Assembly: GCF_002251385.1 (NCBI RefSeq)
Contig: NZ_NPJJ01000057.1
Coordinates: 149,940 to 213,939, forward strand
Reading direction: 5' to 3'
Length of the DNA: 64,000 bases
Source: Prevotella sp. P5-108
GTDB taxonomy: Bacteria > Bacteroidota > Bacteroidia > Bacteroidales > Bacteroidaceae
The first letter of the stretch is position 1; each line of letters starts with the position of its first letter. Both the position numbers and the translations under genes were made by a program. The notes under the pieces are model-generated. The model was not told the DNA's origin, did not search any database, and saw only the letters and a list, made by a program, of their open reading frames with translations. This document shows positions 45,797-55,655 of this stretch, in pieces.

Positions 45797-46210
45797 ATGA
45801 CACAGATCAGAATAGAGTCGCTCGACGCCATACGCGCAGCGGCACAGCAGTTTGTCAACAGCATCGGCGAAGCCCGCGTCATCGCATTCTATGGCGGCAT
45901 GGGCGCCGGCAAGACCACCTTCATCAAGGCATTGTGCCAGGAACTGGGCGTAGACGACGTCATCACCTCGCCCACCTTCGCCCTCGTCAATGAATACACC
46001 GACGGGCATGGCGACCCCATCTACCACTTTGACTTCTACCGCATCCGCCGCATCGAGGAAGTCTATGACATGGGCTACGAAGACTACTTCTACAGCGGCA
46101 ACCTCTGTCTCCTGGAGTGGCCCGAACTGATAGAAGACATCCTGCCCGATGACACCGTGCGCGTAAAAATCAGCGTCGATGCCGACGGCAGCCGCCTGCT
46201 GGAGTTTTAG
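45797..46210 (+). CDS. tsaE: tRNA threonylcarbamoyladenosine biosynthesis ATPase TsaE
   Basis: A 137-residue P-loop ATPase needed with TsaB and TsaD for the t6A modification of tRNA. The Walker A motif GGMGAGKTT is at 33-41, SPTFALVNEY at about 58-67, HFDFYRI and the LLEWPE block follow. The size and order are standard. It ends the porX run and is followed by a terminator. Confidence 0.95.
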   Translation: MTQIRIESLDAIRAAAQQFVNSIGEARVIAFYGGMGAGKTTFIKALCQELGVDDVITSPTFALVNEYTDGHGDPIYHFDFYRIRRIEEVYDMGYEDYFYSGNLCLLEWPELIEDILPDDTVRVKISVDADGSRLLEF

Positions 46211-46232
46211 CTCCACCTTATTTATATATACA

Positions 46233-46278
46233 GCGAGCCGGATATGCGACAATCGTCAGCATACCCGGCTCGTTGTTT
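46233..46278 (+). terminator. Terminator after tsaE
   Basis: CGAGCCGGATATGC pairs with GCATACCCGGCTCG (one mismatch), then TTGTTTTC. Confidence 0.8.
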
Positions 46279-46319
46279 TCGGTCTGTACAGGCTGTTAAT
46301 CCCCAATAAGCGCGTGGGA

Positions 46320-46634
46320 TTAGAGCAGCGCCTTGAACTTCTCTTCTATTACTGCCTTCTTGGCTGCGCCCACGAAGCGGTCTACCAGTTCGCCACCCTT
46401 GAAGAAGAGGATGGTAGGTATATTGCGCACGCCATAGTCGGTAGCGATGTCATCGTATTCCTCGATGTCACACTTGCCCACCACAAGACGGCCGTCGTAC
46501 TCTTCGGCCAACTCAGATACAATGGGAGCCAGCGCGCGGCAAGGTCCGCACCATGTAGCCCACAAATCCACTACCAATGGCAGTTCGCCATTCAGATAGT
46601 CCTTAAAATTCTCGTTAGTGATTGTTACTTCCAT
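46320..46634 (-). CDS. trxA: Thioredoxin
   Basis: A 104-residue redox protein with the active site WCGPC (Cys29 and Cys32) and the cis-Pro loop RNIPTILFF. It reduces disulfides in the cytoplasm; there is no signal peptide with the chosen start. The ATG at 46632-46634 begins the homologous sequence; the frame is open 46 codons further upstream, but that stretch contains the promoter and the 85-bp tandem repeat, so I reject it. It is a single-gene unit on the minus strand. Confidence 0.95.
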   Translation of the reverse strand: MEVTITNENFKDYLNGELPLVVDLWATWCGPCRALAPIVSELAEEYDGRLVVGKCDIEEYDDIATDYGVRNIPTILFFKGGELVDRFVGAAKKAVIEEKFKALL

Positions 46635-46657
46635 CTTGATTATTATAAATTCTTCTG

Positions 46658-46688
46658 CAAAGATAGTGCAAACCGAGCGCAATACAAA
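46658..46688 (-). promoter_or_regulatory. Promoter of trxA
   Basis: Minus-strand TTTG (46685-46688), a 19-base spacer and TATCTTTG (46658-46665), a full consensus match. The -33 part lies inside the first copy of the 85-bp tandem repeat. Confidence 0.85.
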
Positions 46689-46860
46689 ATAAATCATATT
46701 TATTTTTATTGCCGAGGTGCAGCCTATCTTCACGGTTATGCCGCAAAGTAACGCAAACCGAGCGCAATACAAAATAAATCATATTTATTTTTATTGCCGA
46801 GATGCAGCCTATCTTCACGGTTATGCCGTAAAGTAACGCAAACCGAGCGCAATACATAAG
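46668..46860 (-). repeat. 85-bp tandem repeat carrying promoter-like sequence
   Basis: Copies start at 46668 and 46753, with a partial third at 46838; the two full copies differ at only about two positions. On the minus strand each copy holds the trxA -33 region and, at its far end, TTACTTTG, a near -7 box. Confidence 0.9.
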
Positions 46861-46939
46861 AAAGCATGCTTCTCTGTGGCGTTTCAGGTGTTGGGTGGCA
46901 TCATTGCCTAACAAAAAGGAACGATTTCCGTCAGAAAAG

Positions 46940-46970
46940 TTTGACGCTTAGTTTTTTTACAGTATCTTTG
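46940..46970 (+). promoter_or_regulatory. Promoter of the Fic gene
   Basis: TTTG (46940-46943), a 19-base spacer and TATCTTTG (46963-46970), a full consensus match 72 bases before the ATG. Confidence 0.85.
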
Positions 46971-47041
46971 CCATGATAAATAACTAAGCCTGTGTCTGCA
47001 GGCCTCCCCCAATCACCGCAGAGAACAACAAGAAAGCAATA

Positions 47042-47833
47042 ATGGCGTTAGACACAGAAATAAAAGAATACGAGGCGGCAAGGCAGCAATACCAGACCTC
47101 GATTATCAATCAAATGAATAGAGAAGAGTACATCAAATATAACGAGGTGCTCTTTTCCACTCATTCGTGCGCCATTGAAGGCAACTCTTTCTCCGTAGAT
47201 GACACCCGAGAGCTGAAGGAGAAAGGATTGGGAATGATTCCTGCGGGAAAGACGCTTTTCGAGGCATTCGAAATGCTTGACCACTTCGAGGCATTCGAGT
47301 ATATGATGCAAAATACGCAGCATCCTATCGACGAAGAACTGCTCAAGGAAATCAACAAGCGAGTTACCCGTCACACGCTTTCTTATCACGCTCCCGAAGC
47401 CGTCGCGGGAGAATACACCACTACGGATATGACGGCTGGCGACACGGTCTTCGGCAACCATAAAGAACTCATCGCAAGAGTGCCAAAGCTATTGGAATCG
47501 ACAGAGGAAGCCATCGTCGCCGCTAATGTACACCCCATGATACTTGCTGCCCGTTTCCATGGTTTCTACGAATATCTCCATCCGTTCCGCGATGGCAATG
47601 GAAGAACCGGGCGTCTGGTCAGCAACTACATACTGTTACGCATGGGGCATCCCCTCCTTATCATCCCGTCAGAAAATCGCAAGGAATACATTGCTGCGCT
47701 CCGCATGATTCGTACAGAAGCGACCGATGAACATCTCATTCGTTTCTTTTTCAAGATGGCGACACGGAGAATGGAAGAAGAATTGAAGCAGAAAGAAGCA
47801 AACACCAAACGCTTTACGACATTTCTCTTCTAA
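47042..47833 (+). CDS. Fic family protein (class II, probable AMP-transferase)
   Basis: A 263-residue enzyme with the Fic motif HPFRDGNGRTGR (catalytic His180), which in most members transfers AMP from ATP to a protein hydroxyl. The N-terminal helix carries SCAIEG (Ser42 to Glu46-Gly47), matching the inhibitory (S/T)xxxE(G/N) motif that blocks the active site, so it is a class II, self-inhibited Fic. There is no signal peptide. Its own promoter and the different style of the neighbours suggest an independently expressed gene. No antitoxin gene is beside it. The target is unknown. Confidence 0.9.
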   Translation: MALDTEIKEYEAARQQYQTSIINQMNREEYIKYNEVLFSTHSCAIEGNSFSVDDTRELKEKGLGMIPAGKTLFEAFEMLDHFEAFEYMMQNTQHPIDEELLKEINKRVTRHTLSYHAPEAVAGEYTTTDMTAGDTVFGNHKELIARVPKLLESTEEAIVAANVHPMILAARFHGFYEYLHPFRDGNGRTGRLVSNYILLRMGHPLLIIPSENRKEYIAALRMIRTEATDEHLIRFFFKMATRRMEEELKQKEANTKRFTTFLF

Positions 47834-47947
47834 AGCAGCCTGAACGAAGACACGTTGAGGTTTCTACATTGACCGACAAGAAAAGAGTCGGAGTCGAAAC
47901 CGAATAACATAAATGAAAAAAGCTACGGAAGATGGGTCCGGTTATGA

Positions 47948-49177
<1,230 letters not shown>

Positions 49178-49205
49178 AGCATAACGACATCCCCCAGAGA
49201 ACCAT

Positions 49206-49242
49206 AAAGATACAGCCAGCAATGGCTGTATCTTTGTTTTTT
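49206..49242 (+). terminator. Terminator of the esterase gene
   Basis: AAAGATACAGCCA pairs perfectly with TGGCTGTATCTTT around a GCAA loop, then GTTTTTTT. Confidence 0.95.
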
Positions 49243-49661
49243 TATTATTGCTGTCCGCTAAACTTGATGGACCAGAAAAAGACTGGGCAAAAATGGTTCA
49301 GGAGGCTATGCCACCCGGATCCAAAGTCTGTCTGATTAGAGAGGAGCTTACTTTTTGAAAAAACAAGCCCGGAGTCCCAGATTGGAGGACTTCGGGCGGA
49401 GTAATTGTGCTATTTTTAGTTTAGAGGGCAGCAATAATTATCAATATGCTTAAGCAAGAAGGAAGATCCTGAAACGCGACAAGGAGCATGATGATTGCCA
49501 TCTCGTCCGATTGCCAAGTTCCTTTCTAAAAAGGCTTATAAATGACTTCCGAAATTGCGGTTAATAGTTTGATTAGTTACTACCGATGATTCAGATTTAG
49601 CCAATCGTTTGAGTTTTGGATTATGTCTAAACTCAAACGATTACACATACTATATAACAAC
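49243..49661. other. Intergenic region with a coding-like remnant
   Basis: No intact gene. The plus-strand frame at about 49251-49358 reads LSAKLDGPEKDWAKMVQEA then MPPGSKVCLIREELTF before a stop, with no start codon, and looks like a fragment of a lost gene. Confidence 0.35.
49358..49397 (-). terminator. Terminator of the restriction-modification operon
   Basis: GCCCGGAGTCC pairs with GGACTTCGGGC through one G-T and is followed on the minus strand by a T-rich run (TTGTTTTTTC). It lies 265 bases beyond the nuclease stop and is the first strong minus-strand terminator. Confidence 0.7.
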
Positions 49662-50417
49662 TTAGAGAATTATTCTTCTTTGTTGAACATCATGAATGAA
49701 AGCAGCAATGCCATCACTTCCAATGTGGTTTTTGTGTATCACTCTATGACAGTTCGGACATACAGGCAATAAGTTTTCTAATGCACTATCCACCAACTGT
49801 TCAAATGTATCTCCTTGATACTGGAAAATAGGTCTCTTATGGTGGATTTCTATACAATCCTTGCCATAAACATCACCATAATATTTGGGGAAATTAAAAC
49901 CACAACAATCACAAGAGATGATATTGTTACGGGTAAAATGTTCAATCGCTATCTTTCTTAAATGTGAAGACCTTTCTCGCGTCTGAACATTTCTTGTAAC
50001 AACTCTTCCTTCTGATACAATTTCCTCTATAGGCAGCACGCGCCTATTGCCACTTGAGGCAATGCTTTCAATTGCAGTTTTTACATCTTCGTAGTTGAAA
50101 TCTTCTTCGAACAAGTAAGATAATGCCTCACTATGAGCGCCGAGATACTCCTTTCCAACAGAAGTGATACAAAAACCACCAGGTACATTAGTTGCATAAT
50201 TATCACGTTGAAATGTATCATGGCTTTTCAAGTTTCTAACTTTCTGAGAGAAGTAAGTATCTGATCTGCCTGATAATATTTCTGCATCAACACCGGTTGG
50301 GTGCAACACTTCGGTCAACCCAGAGATTAAATCACTTGTGGAGACAAAACCATTTACTGATTTTGACATCAAGTATAAAGCTGGCAAAACCAACTGACTT
50401 TCCGTTATACGTTTCAT
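49662..50417 (-). CDS. HNH endonuclease, probable restriction enzyme
   Basis: A 251-residue protein. The N-terminal half (MKRITESQLVLPALYLMSKSVNGFVSTSDLISGL) looks like a winged-helix DNA-reading part; the C-terminal third is an HNH nuclease with CDCCGFNF, IEIHHKRPI (catalytic His) and LLPVCPNCHRVIH. It starts 4 bases after the end of the two-domain methyltransferase on the same strand, the usual place for the nuclease partner of a type II system. The recognition site is unknown. Lower GC than the surrounding genes fits horizontal transfer. Confidence 0.85.
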   Translation of the reverse strand: MKRITESQLVLPALYLMSKSVNGFVSTSDLISGLTEVLHPTGVDAEILSGRSDTYFSQKVRNLKSHDTFQRDNYATNVPGGFCITSVGKEYLGAHSEALSYLFEEDFNYEDVKTAIESIASSGNRRVLPIEEIVSEGRVVTRNVQTRERSSHLRKIAIEHFTRNNIISCDCCGFNFPKYYGDVYGKDCIEIHHKRPIFQYQGDTFEQLVDSALENLLPVCPNCHRVIHKNHIGSDGIAAFIHDVQQRRIIL

Positions 50418-50421
50418 ACTA

Positions 50422-52407
50422 TCAATAATTTGTTATGAGAAGATGCGTAACTTTCTTGTCGTTTCTATTCATGAAGCTAACAAGATATTCCTTATCGAAT
50501 GTTCGAATATTTATACCTTTTTTACTGTACAATTCATATATAAAATCGGTATTCTTAATAATCATCATCCACTTGGCTTTGCACTCATTTATCATGAAAT
50601 TTGCGAGTCTTTCTTGGTCTGCCTTTGTGAATGTATTTTGAGCATAGGTACTGAATTCACTATCGTAAGGAGGATCAAGAAAAACAAAATCATTTTCGTT
50701 TGGCTGAACTTCTCTTAGGAATGCTTCAAAATCTAAATTGTAGATATGAGCATTCTCAAAATGATCCTGCAAAAGTCTTGATCGATAATAATTGAGTTTC
50801 TTTTTCATCATTTTGCTATTATAGGCTATACCTCCATACGGAACATTGAATTTGCCATTCCTACTATATCTAAACATGCCACTATATGCATAGTTGCGCA
50901 TGAAAAAGAACAATGCACTATACATATGCGGATTATCTCCGCCAATACTTTTGTCGTTGTACAAGTTGCGATAATTCATATATAGCGCACTCTTGATAGC
51001 CGTTTCGATGTTGTCGTTTAAGTCTTTAAGAGGCAAATCCTGCTTTTGCAATTCAAGTTCGCACATGCGCACCATCTTGCGAAATAGGTTTGTTTCAAGT
51101 TCCTTGCACATAATACATTGTACTCCACGAAAAGCATTATCTAAAATACTTTCAATTTCATCCTTCTTTCTTGTAATAAAATTTACAATGTATTTTTTAA
51201 GGCCTTCCTTGTCTAATTGCCCACTCTTGAAGTTTAAGTAAACATCAACTAGCTTTTTGTTGTTATGGAAAAAATTCTCTGCATTGTTCCATGACGCATC
51301 CATAGCTTCTACATATCTGTAAAAATCCTTGTCATTTTCAGATATGTATCGGTAAAGTTGAACCAATTCTTCAGAGAAATCATTAATGAAATACTCTTTT
51401 GCATTGATTCCCATGAACACGGATCCTCCTCCTACAAAAGGTTCAAAATATCTTTCAAACTGTGGCAGATTAGGAATAATATACTTCAATTCTTTCTCCT
51501 TACCGCCAGGCCACTTAATTATAGGAGATAAGCTCGTTTTCCTATCTATAAACACAGATTGCGTTGTAGATGCTTTGGCTTTGAAAAAACTATCAAGCAT
51601 AAAAAGCGAAGTATGTACCCCGACTGATGGTTCGTGTACCATGTATGAATCCTCTTCTAAAGAGTAATCCGTGGTGTTTAATTTACTGCCCTTATTGAAT
51701 GCCATATTTATTCGTTTCTTTGCTGCTTCAAAATATTCATTATTTAATTCAACTCCAATAAAACGCCTTTTCAGTTCTATTGCGGCTACTCCTGTTGATC
51801 CCACTCCCATAAACGGGTCAAATACTATATCATTCTCGTTTGTTGCCACCTCTATCATTTTTTTTAATATGGCAAGAGGCTTTTGCGCTGGATGTTTTGG
51901 GTTGCTTAGGCGTTCTGGACGCATACATATCGGACTTTCTATGAAGTTATGCATCTCTCTCTGCGATAGGAAATTCCATGTGTGTTTTTTATTCCAGCAT
52001 ACAAATATCATTTCACAACTATTCAGAAAGCCAACCTTAAAAATTTTGGGAGCAGGGTTGGTTTTATGCCAAATCATGAAATTTGTTGTATCAAACTTTT
52101 GATCAAGACAATTGTACCAACGTCCAAGTTGATTATATGAAGTGAATATGAACAAATTTCCTGTAGGCTTTAATATACGAATGAATTCATCAGCCCATTC
52201 TTCTGGATTGAAATCTACCATATCCCAATCAGCAACATCATTATTCATAGCCGAACGGCCTGGCAATGGTATATTGCCAGTTGAATGTTGACCGAGATTA
52301 TATGGAGGGTCGGTCAAAATGAAGTCGATAGAATTATCAGGAATACGTTTTATTACATTCTTACTGTCTGCACATAAAACGCACTTCTGCCAATCGGGGT
52401 CTTTCAT
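50422..52407 (-). CDS. Two-domain DNA methyltransferase (beta-class plus Dam/D12-class)
   Basis: A 661-residue protein made of two complete methyltransferases. Residues 1-235 are beta-class: DPPY at 33-36 precedes the SAM-binding FDPFMGVGSTG at 197-206. Residues about 295-661 are D12-class adenine methyltransferase: IIKWPGGKEK at 297, FEPFVGGGSVF at 321-331, then DPPY at 578-581. Double enzymes of this type usually methylate the two strands of an asymmetric site, each domain reading one strand. The HNH nuclease follows 4 bases on. A minus-strand TAACTTTG at 52456-52463 is a possible -7 box. AT-rich codon use differs from the GC-rich core genes. Confidence 0.9.
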   Translation of the reverse strand: MKDPDWQKCVLCADSKNVIKRIPDNSIDFILTDPPYNLGQHSTGNIPLPGRSAMNNDVADWDMVDFNPEEWADEFIRILKPTGNLFIFTSYNQLGRWYNCLDQKFDTTNFMIWHKTNPAPKIFKVGFLNSCEMIFVCWNKKHTWNFLSQREMHNFIESPICMRPERLSNPKHPAQKPLAILKKMIEVATNENDIVFDPFMGVGSTGVAAIELKRRFIGVELNNEYFEAAKKRINMAFNKGSKLNTTDYSLEEDSYMVHEPSVGVHTSLFMLDSFFKAKASTTQSVFIDRKTSLSPIIKWPGGKEKELKYIIPNLPQFERYFEPFVGGGSVFMGINAKEYFINDFSEELVQLYRYISENDKDFYRYVEAMDASWNNAENFFHNNKKLVDVYLNFKSGQLDKEGLKKYIVNFITRKKDEIESILDNAFRGVQCIMCKELETNLFRKMVRMCELELQKQDLPLKDLNDNIETAIKSALYMNYRNLYNDKSIGGDNPHMYSALFFFMRNYAYSGMFRYSRNGKFNVPYGGIAYNSKMMKKKLNYYRSRLLQDHFENAHIYNLDFEAFLREVQPNENDFVFLDPPYDSEFSTYAQNTFTKADQERLANFMINECKAKWMMIIKNTDFIYELYSKKGINIRTFDKEYLVSFMNRNDKKVTHLLITNY

Positions 52408-53063
52408 TGTCCTTATTCTTCGTTAAGTAATTATCTATTTGATTAAACTTGAACACAAAGTTATGTAAAAGCAACGAGAATAGCGAATAATTGTCCGTTT
52501 TCTATTAATATTTAGTAATTAAACCTGATACCACTCTCCATTAATTAGCGATATTTGCCTTTAGACTTGCAATATTTTCTCTTTTACATCCCATTAATCT
52601 ATTCCATACATTTCCCTGAATCGAAAATTGTCCTTTAATTACCATGTTATATATGCAGCCTCACACTAACCTTTGAAGATTTAACGATTATCTTGTCCCC
52701 CAATTTGCTTCTCACAACAGCAACATTCCACGTTATTGTGGTATATTGGCACATTGCATGCCATCAGCAGATTATCAAGAAGAAGATTAAGATAATTGTT
52801 GGCACTTATACTCTTGGCGGCGTGCTGATTGACTTGGGGTATGCCGCAAAAATAACCCCAAATGGTGTATATTCTGCTAAATCTATCAAAAAAACACATA
52901 TTTAGCTGAATAAAGCGCATTACCAATTATTAATCATATTTTTAAGTTTTACGAGAATGAAATCCTTTTTAGATCCTCATAAGCCTGGCACACAAAATAA
53001 AGGCCCACAGCATGAGTAAACTCAATAAGCTGTAACCATATTAGGCACGAATTTTCCATCTCT
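52408..53063. other. AT-rich intergenic region left of the IS element
   Basis: No gene recognised in 650 bases. It contains the first copy of the palindromic 56-bp repeat (52865-52920). An 81-codon minus frame (52681-52926) runs through that repeat and resembles nothing. Confidence 0.5.
52865..52920. repeat. Palindromic 56-bp repeat, copy 1
   Basis: Arms TATTCTGCTAAAT and ATTTAGCTGAATA flank a spacer CTATCAAAAAAACACAT. It matches 55029-55084 at 52 of 56 positions, same orientation. Confidence 0.85.
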
Positions 53064-54091
53064 ACCAGTTGGCGGAATTAATTTAAGTTGACAAATATGA
53101 GTAAAAAGTTGTACATGTCGCTGATTTTTAGTAACTTAGTGGTGATCAAAACATTAAGTTCAAATCATCGTATGTACAACCTTTATACAAAATTCGTCAA
53201 AATACTTGAGATATGCAAGCAATTCTCTGAAAATCTCGTCAATGAATCTGGTAATGTTCCACGTCGTGGTCCTGTTCCCAAGTTTTCAGATTTGGAAGTG
53301 GTGGCGCTATCCCTGACGGCAGAGACCGAGAGCATTGATAGCGAGAAGTGGTTGTTCGACTATAAATTGCAAGAACACAAGGACAGTATTCCCAATCTCA
53401 TATCAAGGAGACAGTTCAATGACCGCAGGAAGAAAACGTCAGGCCTGTGTGAGGAACTGCGCAAGAGGATTGCCATGGAAATGGATGGCGGAGAGGAACA
53501 ATTCTTTGTTGACTCCAAGCCGATAGAGGTTTGTAGGGTTGCAAGAGGAAAACGTTGCAAGATGGGGCGTGCCGGCAATTTCTCGCAAGCTCCCGACTTC
53601 GGCTTCTGTGCTTCGCAGAACACGTATTATTTTGGTTATAAGTTACACGCTCTCTGTGGGTTAAGTGGAGTTATCCATTCCTATGATCTGTCAAAGGCAA
53701 GTGTGGCTGACCTCCATTATATGAAGGATGTAAAACATACTTATCACGACTGTAGCATCTATGGTGACAAAGGGTATATTGGAGCTGACGTACAGCTTGA
53801 CTTGTTTGAAACCGCACACATAAGACTGGAGTGTCCATATCGGCTCAACCAAAAGGATTGGAAACCGACATTCATTCCGTTTGCAAAGGCAAGAAAGAGG
53901 ATTGAGACAACATTCTCACAACTTACAGACCAGTTCCTGGTCATCAGGAACTACGCGAAAATAACGAATGGATTGTTTGCCAGAATCATTGGCAAAATTA
54001 GTGCACTTACCAATCTGCAATACGTAAACTTCATTAACAACAAGCCAATTGGCAGAATTAAGTATGCACTAAATTAATTCCGCCAACAGGT
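53064..54091 (+). mobile_element. Insertion sequence of the IS982 family
   Basis: A 1028-bp element with terminal inverted repeats of 22 bp, one mismatch: ACC(A/T)GTTGGCGGAATTAATT and two further bases at 53064-53085 and, inverted, 54070-54091. It encloses one transposase gene. Ends starting ACC are usual for IS982. No target duplication is obvious next to the ends. Confidence 0.85.
53097..54077 (+). CDS. IS982-family transposase
   Basis: A DDE transposase of about 326 residues (the real start may be the ATG at 53169, giving 302). Catalytic positions are visible: Asp in FFVDSKPIEVCR, Asp in YGDKGYIGAD, and Glu in ARKRIETTFSQLTDQF. The KPIEVC and YGDKGY blocks are typical of IS982. The frame is intact, so the element may still be active. 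The start in the terminal repeat region is uncertain: a TTG at 53088 and the ATG at 53097 are both possible. Confidence 0.88.
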   Translation: MSKKLYMSLIFSNLVVIKTLSSNHRMYNLYTKFVKILEICKQFSENLVNESGNVPRRGPVPKFSDLEVVALSLTAETESIDSEKWLFDYKLQEHKDSIPNLISRRQFNDRRKKTSGLCEELRKRIAMEMDGGEEQFFVDSKPIEVCRVARGKRCKMGRAGNFSQAPDFGFCASQNTYYFGYKLHALCGLSGVIHSYDLSKASVADLHYMKDVKHTYHDCSIYGDKGYIGADVQLDLFETAHIRLECPYRLNQKDWKPTFIPFAKARKRIETTFSQLTDQFLVIRNYAKITNGLFARIIGKISALTNLQYVNFINNKPIGRIKYALN

Positions 54092-54140
54092 AATGCCAAT
54101 AAACTGAAGAGTATTTTCATAAGCAACAATTCTTTTTTAT

Positions 54141-54920
54141 TTACTTCAACTCAAAGGTTGCCATAAGCAGCACCTTATTGCCATCTATGTTTTCTTCATA
54201 GAAGAAGCGATAGACGCCAGGATTGTTTGGAAGAATATCGGGAAAAAGATGGGCCGTGATGGTGCCGCTTTGACCATCGCTTAAAACATGACCGATGGCC
54301 GTGAACGAGCAATCGGTGGGCACAACAAACCAATTGCCATCCGCTCCTTGGGCCGTGATGCTATAGGCATCGCCATACACAAATTCTTCGCCACTATGGT
54401 TGGTAATCGTGAATCTGATCTCCGTGGTGCCCAATGGATAGGAAGGCTTCTCCGCCTTGAGGAAGATGCCTTGGTAGGTGCTCACGCCTTCCCTGTTGTC
54501 GATGATAGGGTCCAACTTGCCCTCAAACCTGATGGCGGGCGAGTTGTAAATCAGCCTACGAAACTCCTGCTGCTTCTCCTTCGTGTTCCAACGGAGCGCA
54601 ACATCAATGGAGTTGGATCCCATTCCAAATCCAACAACATTTCGCAAGGCCGGGGTCTTGTCTTCCGACAGGAACTTCCGCTCAAGTATCCGCATAATGG
54701 CGTTCAGTTCCCTATGCGAATATTTACGCGCCGAAGCCTTGCGATAGGTTCTCTTCTTGCTCTTGACAACTCTCTTTTTGCTAATGGTCGCTACCTTCTT
54801 TTGTTGAGCGGCAAATGACTGTTTGCAAGCAGCAAAAGCTGTTTGCATTGAAAGGAACATTGTCAATCCTAATATTATTGCATTGAGGAGTTTTGGCTTC
54901 AATCTCATAGTTATCAGCAA
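54141..54920 (-). CDS. Exported protein with a basic linker and an Ig-like C-terminal domain
   Basis: A 259-residue protein with a signal peptide (about residues 1-30, ending TAFAA), a very basic stretch (QQKKVATISKKRVVKSKKRTYRKASARKY in pieces, about 38-68), a helical part and a beta-rich C-terminal domain (about 150-259) whose strands (EIRFTITNHSGEEFVYGDAYSITAQ, VYRFFYEENIDGNKVLLMATFEL) match bacterial Ig-like folds. Function is unknown. It lies between the IS element and the second palindromic repeat, convergent with the transposase. Confidence 0.7.
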   Translation of the reverse strand: MLITMRLKPKLLNAIILGLTMFLSMQTAFAACKQSFAAQQKKVATISKKRVVKSKKRTYRKASARKYSHRELNAIMRILERKFLSEDKTPALRNVVGFGMGSNSIDVALRWNTKEKQQEFRRLIYNSPAIRFEGKLDPIIDNREGVSTYQGIFLKAEKPSYPLGTTEIRFTITNHSGEEFVYGDAYSITAQGADGNWFVVPTDCSFTAIGHVLSDGQSGTITAHLFPDILPNNPGVYRFFYEENIDGNKVLLMATFELK

Positions 54921-55028
54921 TTAATAATTTAACATGTAGAGAGATATGAACTCTTATAGTATATTTCTTTTCGTATCAGGAAACATATTCAAGTATCAAT
55001 GTTTCAGTTGCAAAAATACTAAAACATG

Positions 55029-55084
55029 GCGTATATTCAGCTAAATCTATCAAAAAAACACACATTTAGCTGAATATAGCGCAT
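55029..55084. repeat. Palindromic 56-bp repeat, copy 2
   Basis: GCGTATATTCAGCTAAAT and ATTTAGCTGAATATAGCGC arms around CTATCAAAAAAACACAC. It is the second copy of the 52865 repeat. Confidence 0.85.
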
Positions 55085-55234
55085 TTCCAGGAGAAGTTTG
55101 CATAACCACCCTACTCGAATTTAGCCATTACACTGTCATTGAAACTCCGCTGCACCTTAAGCGGCGGAGATGGAAACCGGGAGCGGCGGTGGCGGCAATA
55201 TTGGTGGGGCGCAGCCTATTTCTCTTGCCTTTAG

Positions 55235-55265
55235 TTGGCTGAGTGGCGGAAAAGTGTTACATTTG
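55235..55265 (+). promoter_or_regulatory. Promoter of the yraN-birA-pyrH run
   Basis: TTG (55235-55237), a 20-base spacer and TACATTTG (55258-55265). The yraN ATG is only 9 bases on, so the mRNA would have almost no leader. Confidence 0.65.
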
Positions 55266-55274
55266 CAGACAGTT

Positions 55275-55655
55275 ATGGCAGAACACAACGACTTAGGCAA
55301 ATGGGGAGAAGAGGTGGCGGCATGCTACCTGGAGAACCATGGATATATCATCAAGGACCGCGACTGGCGACTGGGCAAGCGCGATTTGGACATCGTGGCC
55401 ATTACCGAGGCGCAGGACCTGCTGGTCATCGTCGAGGTGAAGACGCGCTCGGAGGGCTTGACGATAGACCCTATCCTGGCCGTCGACGAGACCAAGATGC
55501 GCAATCTCGCCATTGCCGCCAATGCCTATGTCAAGCAGATGGGCATTGACGCCGATGTGAGGTTTGACATCATCACCGTGGTGGGCATGGACTCGCGCCA
55601 CTGCGACGTGATACACACCGAGGATGCCTTCAACCCATTGCTGCTGAGTAGATGA
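55275..55655 (+). CDS. yraN: YraN family (UPF0102) nuclease-like protein
   Basis: A 126-residue protein with a restriction-nuclease-like fold: GKWGEEVAACYLENHGY, then RDLDIVAI (acidic active-site-type residue) and VIVEVKTRS (E-x-K). Its biochemical role is not settled. I start at the ATG at 55275, which begins the homology; the 35 codons before it are Gly-rich and contain the promoter. Its stop overlaps birA by four bases. Confidence 0.88.
   Translation: MAEHNDLGKWGEEVAACYLENHGYIIKDRDWRLGKRDLDIVAITEAQDLLVIVEVKTRSEGLTIDPILAVDETKMRNLAIAANAYVKQMGIDADVRFDIITVVGMDSRHCDVIHTEDAFNPLLLSR

Noticed and set aside
46668..46860. CRISPR array
   Set aside because: The 85-bp units are directly joined with no unique spacers; this is a simple tandem repeat.
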